DNA of 34,854 nt from Pseudomonadota bacterium (GTDB lineage: Bacteria > Pseudomonadota > Gammaproteobacteria > Burkholderiales > Burkholderiaceae_C), in assembly GCA_018241325.1 (NCBI GenBank), contig JAFEEB010000054.1:17942-52795 (forward strand). The letters run 5' to 3'. Of this stretch, positions 25,245 to 33,556 are shown one piece after another. The stretch's first letter is position 1. Each line of letters opens with the position of its first letter. Below the pieces are notes generated by a model that saw only the letters and a list, made by a program, of their open reading frames with translations, ran no database searches and was not told the DNA's origin. Position numbers and translations under genes: made by a program.

Positions 25245-26540
25245 TCAGGTTGTGGGCGCGGCCGCTTCGATCAGCAGCGCCCGAAAATCGTTGACGTTGG
25301 TGCGCGTCGGCCCGGTGATGACCGAGTCGCCCAGCGCCTGGAAAAAGCCGTGGCCGTCGTTGTTGTCCAGCGCGTCTTTCGGCGCAATGCCCTTGGCCCA
25401 GGCGCGCGCCAGCGTGCTGGGGTCGATCAGCGCGCCGGCAATGTCCTCGGCGCCGTCCACGCCGTCGGTGTCGCAGGCGATGCCGTGCACGCGCGCCTGG
25501 CCGTCGAGCGTGATGGCCGACGACAGCAGGCACTCCACGTTGCGCCCGCCGCGGCCCTGGCCGCGCACGGTGACGGTGGTCTCGCCGCCCGACAGCAGCA
25601 CGCAGGGCGCGGGCGCGGGCTGGCCGTGGCGCGCCACCTGCAGCGCCATGCCGGCCAGCACCTTGCCGACGTCGCGCGCCTCGCCCTCGAGCGAATCACC
25701 CAGGATGAAGGGCGTGACGCCGGCCTGGCGCGCGACGTGGGCGGCGGCCTCCAGCGCCATTTGCGGCGCGGCGACGATGCGCACCTCGTGGCCGGCCAGG
25801 CGGGCGTCGCCGGGCTTGATGGATTCGCCCTGCCCGCTTTCAAGCAAAGCGCGCACGGGTGCCGGCAGCTCGATGCCGTAGCGCTTGACGACGGCCAGCG
25901 CGTCGGCGCAGGTGGTGGGGTCGGGCACGGTGGGGCCCGAGGCGATGTCGATCGGGTTGTCGCCCGGCACGTCGGAGATGAGCAGCGTCAGCACGCGCGC
26001 CGGGTGGCAAGCCGCCGCCAGGCGCCCGCCCTTGATGCCCGACAGGTGGCGGCGCACGCAGTTCATCTCGCTGATGGTGGCGCCGGACTTGAGCAGGGCG
26101 CGGTTGACGTCCTGCTTGTGCGCCAGCGTGAGGCCCGGCCCCGGCAATGGCAGCAGGGCCGAGCCGCCGCCCGAGATCAGGCACAGCACCAGGTCTTGCG
26201 GCGCGAGGCCTTGGACGAACGCCAGCATGCGCTGGGCCGCGGCCAGGCCAGCGGCGTCGGGCACGGGGTGCGCGGCTTCGATGATCTCGATGCGCTGGCA
26301 GGGCGCGCCGTAGCCGTAGCGGGTGACGACCAGGCCGGTGAGCGGGCCGGGCCAGTTTTGCTCGACCACCTGCGCCATCGCGGCCGAGGCCTTGCCCGCG
26401 CCGATGACGACGAGCCGCCCGCCGCCCAGCTGCGCGGGCGTGGGCAGGTGCGGCGGAATGCACCGCGCCGGCTGGGCGCTGGCCACGGCGGCATCGAACA
26501 TGCGCCGCAGCAAATCGCGCGGATTCAGGCTGGCCGTCAT
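25245..26540 (-). CDS. ttuD: Glycerate 2-kinase (MOFRL/TtuD family)
   Basis: A 431-residue protein of the glycerate kinase type II/MOFRL family, in databases often called TtuD or hydroxypyruvate reductase. The N-terminal part has VVIGAGKASAAMAQ and LISGGGSALL, and the C-terminal MOFRL-type domain has CVLLSGGETTVTVRG, GRGGRNVE and CDTDGVDG. It phosphorylates D-glycerate; this family usually yields 2-phosphoglycerate. The start at 26540 has GGAG ten bases upstream; an in-frame ATG at 26567 is less likely. It comes after a 222-nt gap filled by repeats A and B behind glxR, and directly before pyk. Confidence 0.95.
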   Translation of the reverse strand: MTASLNPRDLLRRMFDAAVASAQPARCIPPHLPTPAQLGGGRLVVIGAGKASAAMAQVVEQNWPGPLTGLVVTRYGYGAPCQRIEIIEAAHPVPDAAGLAAAQRMLAFVQGLAPQDLVLCLISGGGSALLPLPGPGLTLAHKQDVNRALLKSGATISEMNCVRRHLSGIKGGRLAAACHPARVLTLLISDVPGDNPIDIASGPTVPDPTTCADALAVVKRYGIELPAPVRALLESGQGESIKPGDARLAGHEVRIVAAPQMALEAAAHVARQAGVTPFILGDSLEGEARDVGKVLAGMALQVARHGQPAPAPCVLLSGGETTVTVRGQGRGGRNVECLLSSAITLDGQARVHGIACDTDGVDGAEDIAGALIDPSTLARAWAKGIAPKDALDNNDGHGFFQALGDSVITGPTRTNVNDFRALLIEAAAPTT

Positions 26541-26573
26541 GCAGGGCTCCACAGGTTGCTCATACACTTAAAA

Positions 26574-26740
26574 CCGGACGCAGAGGACGCAAAGAAATCG
26601 CAAAGGACGCAAAAAATACCAAGAATTTAGATAAAACAACTCCAGCCCTGATGTGACAAGCGCAACGAGCTATCTTTTTAATACTAATTTGGGCTGTTCT
26701 TTTGCGTCTTTTGCGAATCTTTTGCGTCCTCTGCGTCCGG
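26574..26740. repeat. Repeat A, copy 2
   Basis: The left arm CCGGACGCAGAGGACGCAAAG (26574 to about 26613) and the inverted right arm (about 26698-26740) match copy 1 at 263-401. The central part is longer (about 84 nt against 25) because it holds a repeat B copy. It sits inside the gcl operon, between glxR and the glycerate kinase gene. Transcribed in either direction it would form a long hairpin. Confidence 0.85.
26656..26686 (+). repeat. Repeat B, copy 5, nested in repeat A
   Basis: ACAAGCGCAACGAGCTATC followed by five T and ATA aligns with the right half of the terminator-like copy at 7349-7380. It forms most of the loop that distinguishes this copy of repeat A from the one at 263-401. 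Confidence 0.7.
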
Positions 26741-26762
26741 CTGTTGGGCTGTTATTCCCCCA

Positions 26763-27668
26763 TCACCCCGGCTTCTGGCCGATTTCGAAGTTGGACAGCT
26801 TCTCCAGCGCGCGCACCATGCCCGAGTGGTCCCAGGCCGCGCCGCCGTGCGACACGCAGGCGCTGAACAGCTGCTGCGCGTTGGACGTGGCCGGCAGCGC
26901 CAAGCCCAGCTGACGAGCAGCCGTCAGCGCCAGGTTCAAGTCCTTCTGGTGCAGGGCGATGCGAAAGCCCGGCTCGACCGTGCGCTTGATCATGCGCTCG
27001 CCCAGCACCTCCAGGATGCGCGAGGTGGCCAGCCCGCCCAGCAGCGCCTGGCGCACCTTGGCCGGATCGGCGCCGGCGCGGGCGGCAAACAGCAGGCCTT
27101 CGGCCACGGCGTTGATGGTGAGCGCCACCACGATCTGGTTGGCCACCTTGCAGGTCTGGCCGTCGCCCGTGCCGCCCACCAGGGTGATGTTCTTGCCCAT
27201 CAGCTCCAGCACGGGCTTGGCGCGCTCGAACACCGCCGGCTGGCCGCCGCACATGATGGACAGGGTGGCGTTCCTGGCGCCCACGTCGCCGCCGGAGACG
27301 GGCGCGTCCAGGTAGTCGCAGCCCAGGGCTTCGATCTTGGCGGCGTATTCCTTGGTCTCCACCGGCGAGATGGAGGACATGTCGATCACCAGCTTGCCCT
27401 TGGCGAGGCCGGCGGCCACGCCGTCCTCGGCAAACAGCACCTTGCCCACGTCGGGGGTGTCGGGGACCATGATGATGATGATGTCCGAGGCCTGCGCCAC
27501 CTCGCGCCCGCTGGCGCAGACCTTGGCGCCGGCGCCGGCGACCTCGTCGGGCACCTTGCCGTGCGTGTGGACGGCCAGCTTGTGCCCACCCTTCATGAGG
27601 TGGCCCGCCATGGGCGTGCCCATGATGCCCAGGCCGATGAAACCGATGTTCAGGGATGCGGTGCTCAT
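26763..27668 (-). CDS. glxR: 2-hydroxy-3-oxopropionate (tartronate semialdehyde) reductase
   Basis: A 301-residue beta-hydroxyacid dehydrogenase. The N-terminal NAD(P) fold has GFIGLGIMGTPMAGHL (8-23), then MVPDTPDV, DMSSISP and the substrate motif DAPVSGGDVGA. The catalytic Lys lies in GQTCKVANQIVV. The C-terminal helical domain is complete. It reduces tartronate semialdehyde made by Gcl to D-glycerate. The start at 27668 gives a normal N-terminus. It follows hyi by 36 nt on the same strand. Length equals GlxR/GarR of enteric bacteria. Confidence 0.97.
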   Translation of the reverse strand: MSTASLNIGFIGLGIMGTPMAGHLMKGGHKLAVHTHGKVPDEVAGAGAKVCASGREVAQASDIIIIMVPDTPDVGKVLFAEDGVAAGLAKGKLVIDMSSISPVETKEYAAKIEALGCDYLDAPVSGGDVGARNATLSIMCGGQPAVFERAKPVLELMGKNITLVGGTGDGQTCKVANQIVVALTINAVAEGLLFAARAGADPAKVRQALLGGLATSRILEVLGERMIKRTVEPGFRIALHQKDLNLALTAARQLGLALPATSNAQQLFSACVSHGGAAWDHSGMVRALEKLSNFEIGQKPG

Positions 27669-27704
27669 TGCGTGTCTTCCTTGTGTCGAATGCGGGTTCG
27701 CAAT

Positions 27705-28484
27705 TTACTTGATGAGTTGCTGGCGCCAGCCCAGCCCCGCCTGGGTGGCGGCGGCCGGCTTGTATTCGCAGCCGATCCAGCCGGTGTAGCCGATGCGGTC
27801 GAGGAATGCAAACAGGAAGGCGTAGTTGATCTCGCCCGTGCCCGGTTCGTTGCGGCCGGGGTTGTCGGCCAGCTGGATGTGGGCAATGCGCGGCAGGTGC
27901 GCCTGCATGGTGGCGGCCAGCTCGCCTTCCATGCGCTGCATGTGGTAGATGTCGTACTGCAGATGGGCGTTGTCAAAGCCGACCTGGTCGAGCACGGACA
28001 GGGTCTGCGCGCTGCCATGCAGGTAGAAGCCCGGAATGTCGAAGGTGTTGATGGGCTCGACCAGCAGCTTCAGGCCCGCCTTCTTCAGCTCGGCGGCGGC
28101 GTAGCGCAGGTTGTCCACCAGGGTCTGGCGCAGCACGGCGTCGGGCACGCCGGCGGGCGCCTTGCCCGCCAGGCAGTTGAGCTGGCTCACGCCCAGGGTG
28201 CGGGCGTAGCCGATGGCGGTGGCCACGCCCTCGCGGAACTCGGCCGTGCGGTCGGGGTGGCAGGCAATGCCGCGCTCGCCGCCGTCCCAGTCGCCGGCCG
28301 GCAGGTTGTGCAGCACCAGCTGCAGGCCGTTGGCGTCCAGCCGCTTGCGCAGGTCCTCGGCCTTGAAGGCATAGGGAAACAAAAACTCCACCGCCTTGAA
28401 GCCGTCGCGCGCGGCCAGGGCGAAGCGGTCGAGGAACGGCACCTCGTTGTAGAGCATCGTCAGGTTGGCAGCCAGTTTTGGCAT
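27705..28484 (-). CDS. hyi: Hydroxypyruvate isomerase
   Basis: A 259-residue TIM-barrel isomerase of the AP endonuclease-2 superfamily that interconverts hydroxypyruvate and tartronate semialdehyde. Markers are NLTMLYNEVPFLDRFALAARDGF at the start, VEFLFPY, NLPAGDWDGGERGIA, LLVEPINTFDIPGF, QYDIYHMQRMEG and IGCEYKP; the metal-site Glu, Asp and His are in these motifs. AAGGAG nine bases upstream supports the start at 28484. It is the second gene of the operon, 32 nt after gcl. Confidence 0.96.
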   Translation of the reverse strand: MPKLAANLTMLYNEVPFLDRFALAARDGFKAVEFLFPYAFKAEDLRKRLDANGLQLVLHNLPAGDWDGGERGIACHPDRTAEFREGVATAIGYARTLGVSQLNCLAGKAPAGVPDAVLRQTLVDNLRYAAAELKKAGLKLLVEPINTFDIPGFYLHGSAQTLSVLDQVGFDNAHLQYDIYHMQRMEGELAATMQAHLPRIAHIQLADNPGRNEPGTGEINYAFLFAFLDRIGYTGWIGCEYKPAAATQAGLGWRQQLIK

Positions 28485-28516
28485 GTCTTGAAACTCCTTG
28501 TGTGAATCGGTCGATA

Positions 28517-30304
28517 TCAGTCGAGCATGGAAACGGCGGTGGCGGTAGGCACGTCGCCCTTGCCTGCGGCCAGCTCCTCGAACTCGGTCACATTGTCGAT
28601 CTCGGTGCCCATGGAGATGTTGGTCACCCGCTCGAGGATCATCTCGATCACCACCGGCACCTTGAACTCGGCCATCAGCGCTTCGGCACGCTGGATGGCA
28701 GGCGCCACCTCGTCGGGCGAGTGCACGCGGATGGCCTTGCAGCCCAGGCCCTCGACCACCTTGACGTGGTCGATGCCGTAGCCGTTGACCTCGGGCGAGT
28801 TGACGTTGTCGAACGCGAGCTGCACGCAGTAGTCCATGGTAAAGCCGCGCTGGCTTTGCCGGATCAGGCCCAGGTAGCTGTTGTTGACCACGATGTGGAT
28901 GTAGGGCAGCTTGAACTGCGCGCCCACGGCCAACTCTTCCAGCATGAACTGGAAGTCGTAGTCGCCCGACAGGGCCACCACCTTGCGGCTGGGGTCGGCC
29001 ACGCACACGCCCAGCGCGGCGGGCACCGTCCAGCCCAGCGGGCCGGCCTGGCCGGCGTTAATCCAGTGGCGCGGCTTGTACACGTGCAGAAATTGCGCGC
29101 CGGCGATCTGCGACAGACCGATGGTGGAGACATAGCAGGTGTCCTTGCTGAACGCGTTGTTCATGCACTGGTACACGCGCTGCGGCTTCATGGGCACGTT
29201 GTCGTAGTTGGTCTTGCGCAGGTACTGGATGTCCTTCTTGCGGCCTTGGCACTCGCGGGCCCAGGCCGAGAAGTCGCGCAGCTGGCCGGCCTTCTTCCAC
29301 TCCTTGGCGACTTGCACGAAGAGCTCCAGCGCCAGCTTGGCGTCGGAGACGATGCCCAGGTCGGGCGTGAACACGCGGCCGATCTGCGTGGGCTCGATGT
29401 CCACGTGCACGAAGGTGCGGCCCTTGCAGTACACCTCGGGGCTGCCGGTGTGGCGGTTGGCCCAGCGGTTGCCGATGCCCAGCACGAAGTCGCTGGCCAG
29501 CATGTTGGCGTTGCCGTAGCGGTGCGAGGTCTGCAGGCCGCACATGCCGGCCATCAGGGGGTGGTCGTCGGGCAAGGTGCCCCAGCCCATCAGCGTGGGG
29601 ATGACGGGCACGCCCAGCAGCTCGGCCAGCTCGACCAGCAGCTCGGACGCATCCGCATTGATGATGCCGCCGCCGGCCACGATCAGGGGCTTGGCCGATT
29701 GGTTGAACATGGCGAGAGCCTTTTCGACCTGCTTGCGCGTGGCGGCGGGCTTGTAGGCCGCCATGGGCTCGTACGTGTCGATGTCGAACTCGATCTCGGC
29801 CATCTGCACGTCGAAGGGCAGATCGATCAGCACCGGGCCCGGACGGCCCGAGCGCATCAGGTGAAAGGCCTGCTGGAACACGCGCGGCACCTGCGCCGGC
29901 TCCAGCACCGTGGTCGCCATCTTGGTCACGGGCTTGGCGATGCTGGCGATGTCCACGGCCTGGAAGTCTTCCTTGTGCAGGCGCGCGCGCGGCGCCTGGC
30001 CGGTGATGCACAGGATGGGGATGGAGTCGGCGCTGGCCGAGTACAGGCCGGTGATCATGTCGGTGCCGGCCGGGCCCGAGGTGCCGATGCACACGCCGAT
30101 GTTGCCGGCGCAGGCGCGGGTGTAGCCCTCGGCCATGTGCGAGGCGCCCTCCACGTGGCGCGCCAGCACGTGGCCGATGGTGCCGCGTTCTTTCAGTTGC
30201 GCATACAGTGGGTTGATGGCGGCGCCGGGCACGCCGAAGGCCTGGGTCACGCCTTCTTTTTCCATCACCAGCACGGCGGCCATCGCCGCTTTCATCTTCG
30301 CCAT
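28517..30304 (-). CDS. gcl: Glyoxylate carboligase (tartronate-semialdehyde synthase)
   Basis: A 595-residue ThDP/FAD-dependent enzyme that condenses two glyoxylates to tartronate semialdehyde and CO2. It is very close to E. coli Gcl along its length. The typical Val replaces the usual ThDP-activating Glu (V51 in [13 protein letters not shown]). The ThDP/Mg motif is SGDYDFQF...VNNSYLG. AAGGAG stands eight bases before the ATG at 30304; a longer frame to 30397 lacks such a site and is not conserved. It is the first gene of the leftward operon gcl-hyi-glxR-glycerate kinase-pyk, divergent from a LysR gene with a palindrome between them. Confidence 0.98.
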   Translation of the reverse strand: MAKMKAAMAAVLVMEKEGVTQAFGVPGAAINPLYAQLKERGTIGHVLARHVEGASHMAEGYTRACAGNIGVCIGTSGPAGTDMITGLYSASADSIPILCITGQAPRARLHKEDFQAVDIASIAKPVTKMATTVLEPAQVPRVFQQAFHLMRSGRPGPVLIDLPFDVQMAEIEFDIDTYEPMAAYKPAATRKQVEKALAMFNQSAKPLIVAGGGIINADASELLVELAELLGVPVIPTLMGWGTLPDDHPLMAGMCGLQTSHRYGNANMLASDFVLGIGNRWANRHTGSPEVYCKGRTFVHVDIEPTQIGRVFTPDLGIVSDAKLALELFVQVAKEWKKAGQLRDFSAWARECQGRKKDIQYLRKTNYDNVPMKPQRVYQCMNNAFSKDTCYVSTIGLSQIAGAQFLHVYKPRHWINAGQAGPLGWTVPAALGVCVADPSRKVVALSGDYDFQFMLEELAVGAQFKLPYIHIVVNNSYLGLIRQSQRGFTMDYCVQLAFDNVNSPEVNGYGIDHVKVVEGLGCKAIRVHSPDEVAPAIQRAEALMAEFKVPVVIEMILERVTNISMGTEIDNVTEFEELAAGKGDVPTATAVSMLD

Positions 30305-30388
30305 GATCGAGTCTCCTTGGGTTTTCGGGTATGGCGCGATGGTGCCGGCCTCGCGCGGGCAAGGGAAGGCCAGCGCGGGCATATGATT

Positions 30389-30405
30389 TATTCCCATTCG
30401 GAATA
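30389..30405. promoter_or_regulatory. Palindromic operator between gcl and the LysR gene
   Basis: TATTCC-CATTC-GGAATA is a perfect 6-bp inverted repeat that contains a LysR-type T-N11-A box (30391-30403). It lies 21 bp before the LysR start and 84 bp before gcl, in the only AT-rich patch of the divergent region. The likely ligand is the LysR protein itself, controlling both directions. Confidence 0.7.
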
Positions 30406-30426
30406 GTCCAGCAACGAGAAGACGCC

Positions 30427-31335
30427 ATGGATCGCTTTCAAGTCATGCAGGTGTTCGTGCGGGTGGTGGAGACGGGCAGCTTCAGCAAGGCCGCGCTCGA
30501 GTTGGGCACCACCCAGCCCACGGCCACCAAGGCCGTGGCCGAGGCCGAGCGCCACCTGGGCGCGCGGCTGCTGCACCGCTCGACCCGCGGCGTGACGCCC
30601 ACCGAGGCCGGCGCGCTCTATCACGAGCGCTGCAAGGCCATCTTGCGCGCGCTGGAAGACGCCGAGAACCTGACCGGCCTGGTGCAGGAAGGCGCCACCG
30701 GCACGCTGCGCATCAACTCGTCCGTGGCCTTCGGGCGCCGGGTGCTGACCCCGCTGGTGCTGCGCTACATGGCCGAGCACCCCCGCCTGCAGATCGACCT
30801 GGGCTTCGACGACCGCTACGTCGATCTGGTGGAGCACGGCGTGGACGTGGCGATCCGCATCGGCCGCCTGGCCGACTCGGGCCTGGGCGCGCGCCACCTG
30901 GGCATCAACCCCTGGGTGCTCACCGCCGCACCGGCTTACCTGGCGGCGCGCGGCCGACCCGCCGCGCCGGCCGACCTGTCCGCCCACGCCTGCCTGATCT
31001 ACAGCAGCGTGCAGGGCGACGCGCGCTGGCTGCTGCACGCGCCGGGCGGCGCGGACGAGTCGGTGCCGGTGCGCGGCCCGCTGCGCACCAACAACCTGTC
31101 CACCATCCTGGCCGCCTGCCGCGCCGGCATGGGCCTGGCCATGCTGCCCTGGTACGTGGCGCGCGAGTCGGTGGTCGAGGGCCACATCGTGCCCGTGCTG
31201 CAAGACCACGCGCTGCCCGCGCAGGAGATGCACGCCGTGTTCCCGTCGCCCAAGCTGGTGCCGGCCAAGGTGACGGGCTTCATCGCCTGGCTGCAGCAGC
31301 AACTCGACGGGCCGTGGTGGACGCGGGCTTTTTGA
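30427..31335 (+). CDS. LysR-family transcriptional regulator of the glyoxylate operon
   Basis: A 302-residue LysR protein. The N-terminal winged HTH (about 1-60) reads [47 protein letters not shown]. The effector domain (about 90-295) has a typical two-lobe pattern, with [20 protein letters not shown] and [20 protein letters not shown]. It belongs to the AaeR/DmlR-like group by appearance. Divergence from gcl and the shared palindrome suggest it regulates glyoxylate use; the inducer is unknown (glyoxylate, tartronate semialdehyde and allantoin products are possible). Confidence 0.95.
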   Translation: MDRFQVMQVFVRVVETGSFSKAALELGTTQPTATKAVAEAERHLGARLLHRSTRGVTPTEAGALYHERCKAILRALEDAENLTGLVQEGATGTLRINSSVAFGRRVLTPLVLRYMAEHPRLQIDLGFDDRYVDLVEHGVDVAIRIGRLADSGLGARHLGINPWVLTAAPAYLAARGRPAAPADLSAHACLIYSSVQGDARWLLHAPGGADESVPVRGPLRTNNLSTILAACRAGMGLAMLPWYVARESVVEGHIVPVLQDHALPAQEMHAVFPSPKLVPAKVTGFIAWLQQQLDGPWWTRAF

Positions 31336-31363
31336 ACGAAATGTGTGGCTGGCGCGCACAGAG

Positions 31364-31391
31364 AAAGCGCAGGCAGCTATTGAATTGATAG
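31364..31391 (+). repeat. Repeat B, copy 6
   Basis: AAGCGCAGGCAGCTATTGAA followed by TTGATAG matches repeat B, with a small CTAT/ATAG inverted pair at its right end. It starts 28 nt after the LysR stop, and lies between the convergent ends of the LysR and ccdB genes. Confidence 0.7.
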
Positions 31392-31416
31392 TTGATCGAG
31401 TCGGTGGCCGGCCGGC

Positions 31417-31746
31417 TCAACCCCAGGAGCGCGTCAGCAACTCATCCAGCGCATCGGCGATGCGTTGGCCGTGAGGCTCGAGCGAGCCCACCACCTCACC
31501 GAGCTGGTCGAGCGCCACGGACACCATGTCCAGCGGGTGCAGCACGACCGGCACGCCCTCGACTTCGAACAGAGGGTTCATGCAGGCGCCCACGGTGGGC
31601 GTGTTGGGCGGCAGCACCGACGCCCGCACCAGCGGCACGACCACGCGCCGACGGTACGCGTCGAACTGCGCGGACTGAACCTGCACGACGAAGGGAATCG
31701 AGTCGCGCAAGGCGCCCTGGTTGCGATGGACGTCAAACTGGGCCAT
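31417..31746 (-). CDS. ccdB: CcdB-family toxin
   Basis: A 109-residue protein of the CcdB gyrase-poison family: MAQFDVHRN at the start, then PFVVQVQSAQFD, RRRVVVPLVRAS, FEVEGVPVVLHPLDMVSV, LGEVVGSLEPHGQRIADALDELL. In plasmid F CcdB the final Trp-Gly-Ile is needed for gyrase poisoning. This protein ends Ser-Trp-Gly: the terminal hydrophobic residue is absent, so toxicity may be altered or lost (inference). It follows ccdA after 14 nt. It is also slightly longer than F CcdB (101). Confidence 0.9.
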   Translation of the reverse strand: MAQFDVHRNQGALRDSIPFVVQVQSAQFDAYRRRVVVPLVRASVLPPNTPTVGACMNPLFEVEGVPVVLHPLDMVSVALDQLGEVVGSLEPHGQRIADALDELLTRSWG

Positions 31747-31760
31747 CAGCGCGCGCCACG

Positions 31761-32009
31761 TCAAAGCGTGGAGTGCTCGTCGGCAAAGGAGCCCACGCTG
31801 GCATGCACCGCGTTCCAGTCGGCCATGCAGGCGTCCACCGCACGCTGGCGATCGCGCCGGGCGCCCTGCTGCGCGGCCACGTAGTCGGCCAGCAGCGTTT
31901 CCATGGTGGCCGAGAGGTTGTCGGTGTAGGCCCTGGCCTGGGTCACCAGGGCTTCGCTGAGGGTGAGGTTGACCGGCCGCTTGCGCGCGGCCGCGACGGG
32001 TGCGGGCAT
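31761..32009 (-). CDS. ccdA: CcdA-family antitoxin
   Basis: An 82-residue antitoxin. The N-terminal ribbon-helix-helix part (RKRPVNLTLSEALVTQARAYTDNLSATMETLL) would bind the operator as a dimer, and the C-terminal half (about 45-82), with DWNAVHASVGSFADEHSTL, wraps the CcdB toxin in the known complexes. Toxin and antitoxin are chromosomal here, between lysR and xth, with no sign of plasmid or phage genes. A tandem palindrome lies 25-43 bp upstream and would serve for autoregulation. Confidence 0.9.
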   Translation of the reverse strand: MPAPVAAARKRPVNLTLSEALVTQARAYTDNLSATMETLLADYVAAQQGARRDRQRAVDACMADWNAVHASVGSFADEHSTL

Positions 32010-32033
32010 GACGCGTTCGTCCAGGAAAAGATG

Positions 32034-32052
32034 ATGCGCATATTATGCGCAT
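32034..32052. promoter_or_regulatory. Tandem ATGCGCAT palindromes, ccdAB operator
   Basis: Two perfect 8-bp palindromes ATGCGCAT (32034-32041 and 32045-32052) separated by ATT lie just before ccdA, overlapping the most AT-rich hexamers there (CATAAT/TAATAT on the minus strand), which could be the -10. Paired short sites spaced by one turn are typical of ribbon-helix-helix antitoxins. Confidence 0.75.
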
Positions 32053-32067
32053 ACCTTGGGCCAAGCG

Positions 32068-32859
32068 TCACAACTTCCAGTCGTACTCGATCGTGATCGG
32101 CGCGTGGTCGCTGAACTTCTGGTCCTTGTAGATCGCCTCGCGGCGCGCCGTCTCGGCGATGGCCGGCGTGGCCAGGTGGTAGTCCAGCCGCCAGCCCACG
32201 TTCTTGGCATAGGCCTGGCCGCGGTTGCTCCACCAGGTGTAGGCGGCGTCGGTGGCGCCCGGCTGCAGGCGGCGGTACACGTCCACCAGGCCGCCCTCGG
32301 TCAGCACGCGGGTCATCCAGGCGCGCTCTTCGGGCAGAAAGCCGCTGTTTTTCTGGTTGCTCTTCCAGTTCTTCAGGTCGATCTGCTGGTGGGCGATGTT
32401 GACGTCGCCGCACAGGATGAACTCGCGCTCGGCTTTCAGGCGCTGCAAGACCGGGAAAAAACCGTCCAGAAAGCGGAACTTGGCCTCCTGCCGCTCGGGG
32501 CCGGACGAGCCGCTGGGAAAGTAGCAGCTGATGACCGAGAACTTGCGCGCCGGCGTGTCGAAGCGCAGCTCCACAAAACGGCCTTCGGCGTCGAACTCGG
32601 CCATGCCGAAACCCGTGACCACGTCGCTGGGCGTGTGCCGCGTGTACACGCCCACGCCCGAATAGCCCTTTTTCTCGGCCAGATGAAAGTGCCCCTGCAT
32701 GCCCGCCAGCACCTCGAAGCGGCCGGCCAGGTCGCCCTGCTGCGCCTTGATCTCCTGCACGCAAATACAATCCGGCGCGTGCGCCTCCAGCCAGGTTTCG
32801 ACCCCCTTGGTCGCGGCGGAGCGGATGCCGTTGAGGTTGAGACTGGTGAGCTTGAACAA
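32068..32859 (-). CDS. xth: Exodeoxyribonuclease III
   Basis: A 263-residue Mg-dependent AP endonuclease/3'-5' exonuclease of base excision repair. Landmarks are FKLTSLNLNGIRSA at the start, VQEIKAQ (E36, metal ligand), SGVGVYTR, GDVNIAHQQIDL (Asp and Asn of the catalytic centre), NSGFLPEERAW, WRLDYHL and FSDHAPI with the general-base His. The start is taken as TTG at 32859: GGAG lies eight bases before it and the length matches the family (E. coli 268). A longer frame, open to 33033, would overlap pyrE by 160 bp. Only 13 bp separate the xth and pyrE start codons. Confidence 0.93.
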   Translation of the reverse strand: MFKLTSLNLNGIRSAATKGVETWLEAHAPDCICVQEIKAQQGDLAGRFEVLAGMQGHFHLAEKKGYSGVGVYTRHTPSDVVTGFGMAEFDAEGRFVELRFDTPARKFSVISCYFPSGSSGPERQEAKFRFLDGFFPVLQRLKAEREFILCGDVNIAHQQIDLKNWKSNQKNSGFLPEERAWMTRVLTEGGLVDVYRRLQPGATDAAYTWWSNRGQAYAKNVGWRLDYHLATPAIAETARREAIYKDQKFSDHAPITIEYDWKL

Positions 32860-32872
32860 GGAAACATCTCCA

Positions 32873-33556
32873 ATGAGCGCGACAGGGACGGTGGGCCAGC
32901 AAGACCAGCTGGCGCTTGAATTCGTGCAATTCGCCATCGACAGCGGCGTGCTGCGCTTTGGCCAGTTCAAGACCAAGGCCGGGCGCATGTCGCCGTACTT
33001 CTTCAACGCCGGCCTGTTTGACGACGGCGCCAAGCTGGGCCGCCTGGCGCAATTCTATGCACGCGCGCTGCTGGCCTCCGGCATCGAGTTCGACGTCATC
33101 TTCGGCCCCGCCTACAAGGGTATTCCGCTGGGCGCGGTGGTGGCGGCCGAGCTGGCGCGGCTGGGCGTGAACAAGCCCTTTGCCTACAACCGCAAGGAGG
33201 CCAAGGACCACGGCGAAGGCGGCACGCTGGTGGGCGCGCCGCTGGCCGGCCGGGTGCTGATCGTGGACGACGTGATCTCGGCGGGCACCGCCGTGCGCGA
33301 GTCGATTGCGCTCATTCGCGCCGCCGGCGCCGTGCCGCACGCCGTCGCCATTGCGCTGGACCGCCAGGAAAAGGCCACCGAAAACGGCCAGGACGTGGCC
33401 TGGAGCGCCGTGAATTACGTCCGCGATCAGCTCGGTTTGCAGGTTTGTGCCATTGCCAAACTGGCACATTTGTTGCAACTATTGAAGGCATCGGAGCCCT
33501 TTTTGCAGCACTACGATGCCGTGGCCGCCTACCGGGCGCGCTACGGCGTCGAATGA
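32873..33556 (+). CDS. pyrE: Orotate phosphoribosyltransferase
   Basis: A 227-residue enzyme of pyrimidine synthesis that joins orotate and PRPP to OMP. It has FKTKAGRMSPYFFNAGLF, the active-site loop YNRKEAKDHGEGG, and the PRPP motif VLIVDDVISAGTA. The start at 32873 follows AAGGA by about ten bases. Slightly longer than E. coli PyrE (213) at the N-terminus. Divergent from xth with only 13 bp between starts; the stop overlaps the next gene in ATGA. Confidence 0.97.
   Translation: MSATGTVGQQDQLALEFVQFAIDSGVLRFGQFKTKAGRMSPYFFNAGLFDDGAKLGRLAQFYARALLASGIEFDVIFGPAYKGIPLGAVVAAELARLGVNKPFAYNRKEAKDHGEGGTLVGAPLAGRVLIVDDVISAGTAVRESIALIRAAGAVPHAVAIALDRQEKATENGQDVAWSAVNYVRDQLGLQVCAIAKLAHLLQLLKASEPFLQHYDAVAAYRARYGVE

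Noticed and set aside
32860-33033. N-terminal extension of xth
   Set aside because: It would overlap pyrE by about 160 bp and adds residues the family lacks; the TTG at 32859 has a good ribosome-binding site.
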